NCBI GenBank assembly: GCA_036265005.1
Contig: DATAPW010000235.1
Coordinates: 1-9,591, forward strand
Direction: 5' to 3'
Source: JAMXLO01 sp036265005
GTDB lineage: Bacteria; Pseudomonadota; Alphaproteobacteria; Acetobacterales; Acetobacteraceae
Length of the DNA stretch: 9,591 nt
In this document: positions 6,687 to 9,591 of the stretch, piece by piece
How the letters are laid out: each line of letters opens with the position of its first letter
Numbering within the stretch: the first letter of the stretch is position 1
The notes under the pieces: generated by a model
The model's database searches: none
Told to the model about the DNA's origin: nothing
Seen by the model: the letters and a program-made list of their open reading frames with translations, nothing else
Program-made: the position numbers and the translations under genes

Positions 6687-7738
6687 ACCTCGCAGCGAAG
6701 CTGGACCGCATCACCGCGCGCGCCGAGGAACTGCGCGACCTGCTGACGCAGGGCCTGTCCGGCGAAGCCTATGTCAAAGCCTCGAAGGAATTGTCGGACA
6801 TCGAGCCGGTGGTGTCGCGCATCGGCGACCTGCGCGCCGCCGAACGCGCGCAGCAGGATGCCGAGGCCATGCTCGGCGATACGGAAATGCGCGAGCTGGC
6901 GGAAGCCGAACTGCGTGTATTGAAGGAGCAGATCCCGACGCTGCAGCATGAGATCCGCATTGCATTGCTGCCGAAGGATGCGGCGGACGAACGCGCGGCG
7001 ATATTGGAAGTGCGCCCGGCCGCCGGCGGCGACGAGGCGGCGCTGTTCGCCGCGGACCTGTTCGGGATGTACCAACGCTATGCGGAAAACCGCGGCTGGC
7101 GCTGGGAGATTCTCGAATACAACGACACCGAGCTGGGCGGCCTGAAGGAGGGCATTGCCGAGATCACCGGCCGCGGCGTGTTCGCCCGGTTGAAATACGA
7201 GTCCGGCGTGCACCGCGTGCAGCGCGTGCCGACAACGGAAAGCCAGGGACGCATCCACACCTCAACCGTCACCGTCGCGGTGTTGCCGGAGGCGGAGGAG
7301 GTGGACGTGCAGATCGACGAGGGCGACCTGCGCATCGACGTCTATCGCGCGTCGGGCGCCGGCGGCCAGCACGTCAACAAGACCGAAAGTGCGGTGCGGA
7401 TCACGCATCTGCCGTCCGGCATCGTGGTGGCGATGCAGGAGGAAAAGAGCCAGCACAAGAACCGCGCCAAGGCGATGAAGATCCTGCGCGCACGGCTGTA
7501 CGAGCAGCAGCGTGCCTCGCTGCATGCCACGCGTGCGGCGGACCGGAAGTCGCAAGTCGGCACCGGCGACCGTTCCGAGCGTATCCGCACCTACAATTTT
7601 CCGCAGGGGCGCGTTTCGGACCACCGCATCAACCTGACGCTGTACAAGATCGATCGGGTGATGGCTGGGGAACTCGACGAATTCATCGATGCGCTGACCG
7701 CCGAGGATCAGGCCGCGCTGCTGGCGGCGGAGGAGTAA
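6683..7738 (+). CDS. prfA: Peptide chain release factor 1
   Basis: RF1 reads UAA and UAG in the ribosomal A site and triggers release of the finished protein. The 351-residue product is slightly short of the usual 360 and complete. The coiled N-terminal domain is followed by VRPAAGGDEAALFAADLF (about 112-129), the stop-codon recognition tripeptide within RVPTTESQGRIHTS (P183-T-T185; often PAT or PVT in other RF1s), and the catalytic GAGGQHVNKTESAVRITH with GGQ at 227-229. RF1 rather than RF2 is indicated by the PxT motif in place of SPF. The Gln of GGQ is normally methylated by PrmC, whose gene often follows prfA but is not found here. The start overlaps the hisS stop by ATGA, so expression depends on hisS translation. 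Identification is sure. Confidence 0.97.
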   Translation: MNLAAKLDRITARAEELRDLLTQGLSGEAYVKASKELSDIEPVVSRIGDLRAAERAQQDAEAMLGDTEMRELAEAELRVLKEQIPTLQHEIRIALLPKDAADERAAILEVRPAAGGDEAALFAADLFGMYQRYAENRGWRWEILEYNDTELGGLKEGIAEITGRGVFARLKYESGVHRVQRVPTTESQGRIHTSTVTVAVLPEAEEVDVQIDEGDLRIDVYRASGAGGQHVNKTESAVRITHLPSGIVVAMQEEKSQHKNRAKAMKILRARLYEQQRASLHATRAADRKSQVGTGDRSERIRTYNFPQGRVSDHRINLTLYKIDRVMAGELDEFIDALTAEDQAALLAAEE

Positions 7739-7777
7739 TAACCGGATCCCATTGATGATGACCTATGCGTCGCGCCG

Positions 7778-7812
7778 GCTGTCATCGCCGGGCCACGCCC
7801 GACCATGACAGC
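7778..7812. terminator. Imperfect hairpin after prfA
   Basis: GCTGTCAT (7778-7785) pairs with ATGACAGC (7805-7812), and inside it CGGGC (7789-7793) pairs with GCCCG (7797-7801) around CAC, with a 3x3 internal loop between. It lies 39 nt past the prfA stop and before the next promoter-like element, as a terminator or mRNA 3'-end stabiliser for hisS-prfA would. There is no T-tract on either strand, so efficient intrinsic termination is not assured. Confidence 0.45.
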
Positions 7813-7841
7813 GGGAACGATGGGGCGCGGTCGCTGGGAGT

Positions 7842-7850
7842 TGGTATAAC
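7842..7850 (+). promoter_or_regulatory. Possible extended -10 promoter element for the molybdoenzyme gene
   Basis: TGGTATAAC matches an extended -10 (TGnTATAAT) at five of six hexamer positions plus the TG. It lies 25 nt upstream of the ATG at 7875, after the hairpin that may end the prfA transcript. No good -35 hexamer is visible, as is common for extended -10 promoters. It would give the molybdoenzyme gene a short leader carrying the AGGAGG at 7861-7866. Confidence 0.35.
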
Positions 7851-7874
7851 GCCAGCACTCAGGAGGAAAATGTC

Positions 7875-9591
7875 ATGGCTGACCACACCGGTCCGCAGCG
7901 TGTTCATGGGTTCTGCGGTCTCTGCATTGCCCGCTGCGGCACGATTGCGACGGTGGAGGACGGCCGCTTCACCCGCCTGGATCCCGATCCGACGCACCCG
8001 ACCGGCCAGGCGATCTGTGCCAAGGGCCGCGCGGCGCCGGAGCTGGTCTATCACCCGGAGCGGCTGACCCACCCGCTCCGCCGCACCCGTCCGAAGGGCG
8101 ATCGCGATCCCGGCTGGGAGCGGATCGGTTGGGACCAGGCCTTGGACCTGACCGCCGCCGCAATGCGCGGCATTGCCGACCGGCATGGACCCGAGGCCTT
8201 CGTCTTCAGCCTGTCCTCGCCTTCGACCACGGCGATCGGTGACTCCACGCCCTATATCCGGCGGCTGATGAATGCGTTCGGCACGCCGAATGCCGTCAAC
8301 AGCCTGGATGTCTGCGGTTGGGGCCGGGCTTTCGCCACAAGGTTCACGTTCGGCGTCGGCAGCGTCGCGACCGGCGGCGGCGGGGCGATGCCGGACATCG
8401 CCAACAGCGGCTGCCTGATCCTGTGGGGCTACAACCCCAGCTTCACCCGCATCACCCACGCCACCGCGGTGATCGAGGCGCAGAAGCGCGGCATGCGGCT
8501 GATCGTGGTCGATCCGCGCCACGTCGGGCTCGCCAACAAGGCGGATGTCTGGCTCCGGGTGCGGCCCGGCACCGATGGCGCACTGGCCCTCGGCATCGCC
8601 AACCTGATGATCCAGCAGGGCTGGTACGACCGCGACTTCATCCGCACCTGGAGCAACGGGCCGTTGCTGGTGCGCGCCGATACCGGCCGCCTGCTGACCG
8701 AACGCGACCTCGGACCCGATGGCGACACGCGACGCCTGCTGGCGTGGGATGCTGCGGCCGGGAGGCCGGTCCCCTATGACACCGCCGCCGGCCGCTATGA
8801 CGGAGACAGCGCGAGCCTCGCGCTGGAAGGGGAATACCGCATCGCCACGCCGGCCGGCGACGTGGTCTGCCATCCGGCGTTCGAACTCTACGCGCGGCTC
8901 TGCCGGCGCTACTCACCCGAAGCAGTCGAGGCGATCTGCTGGATACCGGGCGCGCAGGTCAAGGCAGCGGCGCGGCTGATCTGGCAGGCGCGTCCGGTCT
9001 CGTACTATGCCTGGAGCGGGCACGAGCAGCACGCCAACGTCACACAGACCGCGCGCGCCATGTCGCTGCTGTATGCGCTCACCGGCAGCTTCGACGCGCC
9101 GGGCGGCAACGTGCTGTTCCCGACGCCGGCGTCCGCGGCGATCACCGGAGAGGAACTGCCCGCCGCGCAACGGCTTGCTCCGACACTGGGCATTGCGGAG
9201 CGCCCGCTGGGACCGGCGCGCTGGAACAGCATCAACACCGGCGACCTCTACCGGGCCATCCTGCAGTCCCAGTCCTATCCGGTTCGCGGCCTGCTCGGCT
9301 TCGGCTCCAACATGCTGCTGGCGCACGCCGATGGTGCCTATGGCCGCAACGCCCTGGCGGCGCTGGAATTTTACGCCCACGCCGACATGTTCATGACGCC
9401 GACCGCCGAACTCGCCGACGTGGTACTGCCGGTTGCCTCCTGCTTCGAGCGGGAGGCACTGAAGATCGGCTTCGAGATCAGCGCGGACGCGCAGTCGCTC
9501 GTCCAGTTCCGCCCGGCAGTGGTGCCACCGCCCGGCGAGGCGCGCCCCGATACCGATATCATCTTCGATCTCGCCGACCGCCTCGGCCTCG
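7875..9591 (+). CDS. Molybdopterin (bis-MGD) oxidoreductase, DMSO reductase family, 3' partial
   Basis: The frame is open for 572 codons from ATG to the window edge. The ATG is supported by AGGAGG at 7861-7866, 8 nt upstream; an ATG at 7870 is in another frame. The N-terminus has CGLCIARC and AICAKGR, giving CX2CX3CX26C (Cys14, 17, 21, 48), a [4Fe-4S] site. Later marks are WERIGWDQALDL (81-92), Cys147 in LDVCGWGRAF at the place of the Mo/W ligand, CLILWGYNPS, RLIVVDPRH, a Lys/Asp/Trp motif (NKADVWLRVRPGTDGALALG), and TAELADVVLPVASCFERE near the visible end. The C-terminal dinucleotide-binding domain is cut off. No signal peptide or twin arginine precedes the cysteines, so a cytoplasmic enzyme is expected. 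Such enzymes include formate dehydrogenases, nitrate, thiosulfate or polysulfide reductases and acetylene hydratase; the substrate cannot be read here. No partner subunit is in the window. Confidence 0.92.
   Translation, partial: MADHTGPQRVHGFCGLCIARCGTIATVEDGRFTRLDPDPTHPTGQAICAKGRAAPELVYHPERLTHPLRRTRPKGDRDPGWERIGWDQALDLTAAAMRGIADRHGPEAFVFSLSSPSTTAIGDSTPYIRRLMNAFGTPNAVNSLDVCGWGRAFATRFTFGVGSVATGGGGAMPDIANSGCLILWGYNPSFTRITHATAVIEAQKRGMRLIVVDPRHVGLANKADVWLRVRPGTDGALALGIANLMIQQGWYDRDFIRTWSNGPLLVRADTGRLLTERDLGPDGDTRRLLAWDAAAGRPVPYDTAAGRYDGDSASLALEGEYRIATPAGDVVCHPAFELYARLCRRYSPEAVEAICWIPGAQVKAAARLIWQARPVSYYAWSGHEQHANVTQTARAMSLLYALTGSFDAPGGNVLFPTPASAAITGEELPAAQRLAPTLGIAERPLGPARWNSINTGDLYRAILQSQSYPVRGLLGFGSNMLLAHADGAYGRNALAALEFYAHADMFMTPTAELADVVLPVASCFEREALKIGFEISADAQSLVQFRPAVVPPPGEARPDTDIIFDLADRLGL

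Noticed and set aside
6515..7258. 247-codon minus-strand open frame opposite prfA
   Set aside because: Shadow frame opposite a certain RF1 gene; no start signal and no motif.
7782..8873. 363-codon minus-strand open frame opposite the molybdoenzyme
   Set aside because: Shadow frame. The plus strand carries clear Fe-S and molybdopterin motifs through the same bases.

Overview
The window looks like part of a high-GC proteobacterial chromosome. The HisRS and RF1 sequences, the 4-nt overlap between their genes and the GC-rich codon use suggest an alphaproteobacterium, perhaps in or near the Rhodospirillales/Acetobacteraceae. That placement is inference from recall, not from a search.

Layout. (1) Positions 1-889, plus strand: the last 69 codons of an unrecognised gene, then a closely coupled six-helix membrane protein with two His-Gly motifs. 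(2) A GC-rich hairpin at 1029-1053 separates these from a run of minus-strand genes. (3) Positions 1060-4780, minus strand: a Tat-type exported protein interrupted by an in-frame TGA, a secreted concanavalin-like (LamG/DUF1080-type) protein, a small two-helix membrane protein, a DUF1003 membrane protein, and a small alpha/beta-barrel-like protein. This stretch is less uniform in base composition and has long non-coding gaps. It also carries a decayed, frameshifted piece of a Tn3-family transposase on the plus strand (about 4087-4315). (4) Positions 4781-5447: no intact gene, but a clear plus-strand remnant of a colicin E3-type ribonuclease toxin domain (about 5180-5290) that keeps the Asp/His/Glu catalytic spacing. 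(5) Positions 5448-7738, plus strand: core translation genes hisS and prfA, overlapping by ATGA. (6) A hairpin and a possible extended -10 promoter, then from 7875 to the end a molybdopterin (bis-MGD) oxidoreductase of the DMSO reductase family with an N-terminal [4Fe-4S] motif, cut off by the window edge.

How it fits together. hisS and prfA form a housekeeping translation pair. The left 5.4 kb reads as an accessory region that has gained and lost genes: a transposase relic, a toxin relic and an interrupted secreted gene, mixed with intact envelope or secreted proteins of unknown role. The molybdoenzyme gene has its own strong ribosome binding site and stands where prmC, the RF1 methyltransferase gene, often follows prfA. 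I see no intact, clearly novel multi-gene system. The most interesting signals are the hidden E3-type toxin fragment, the in-frame TGA and the unassigned molybdoenzyme.
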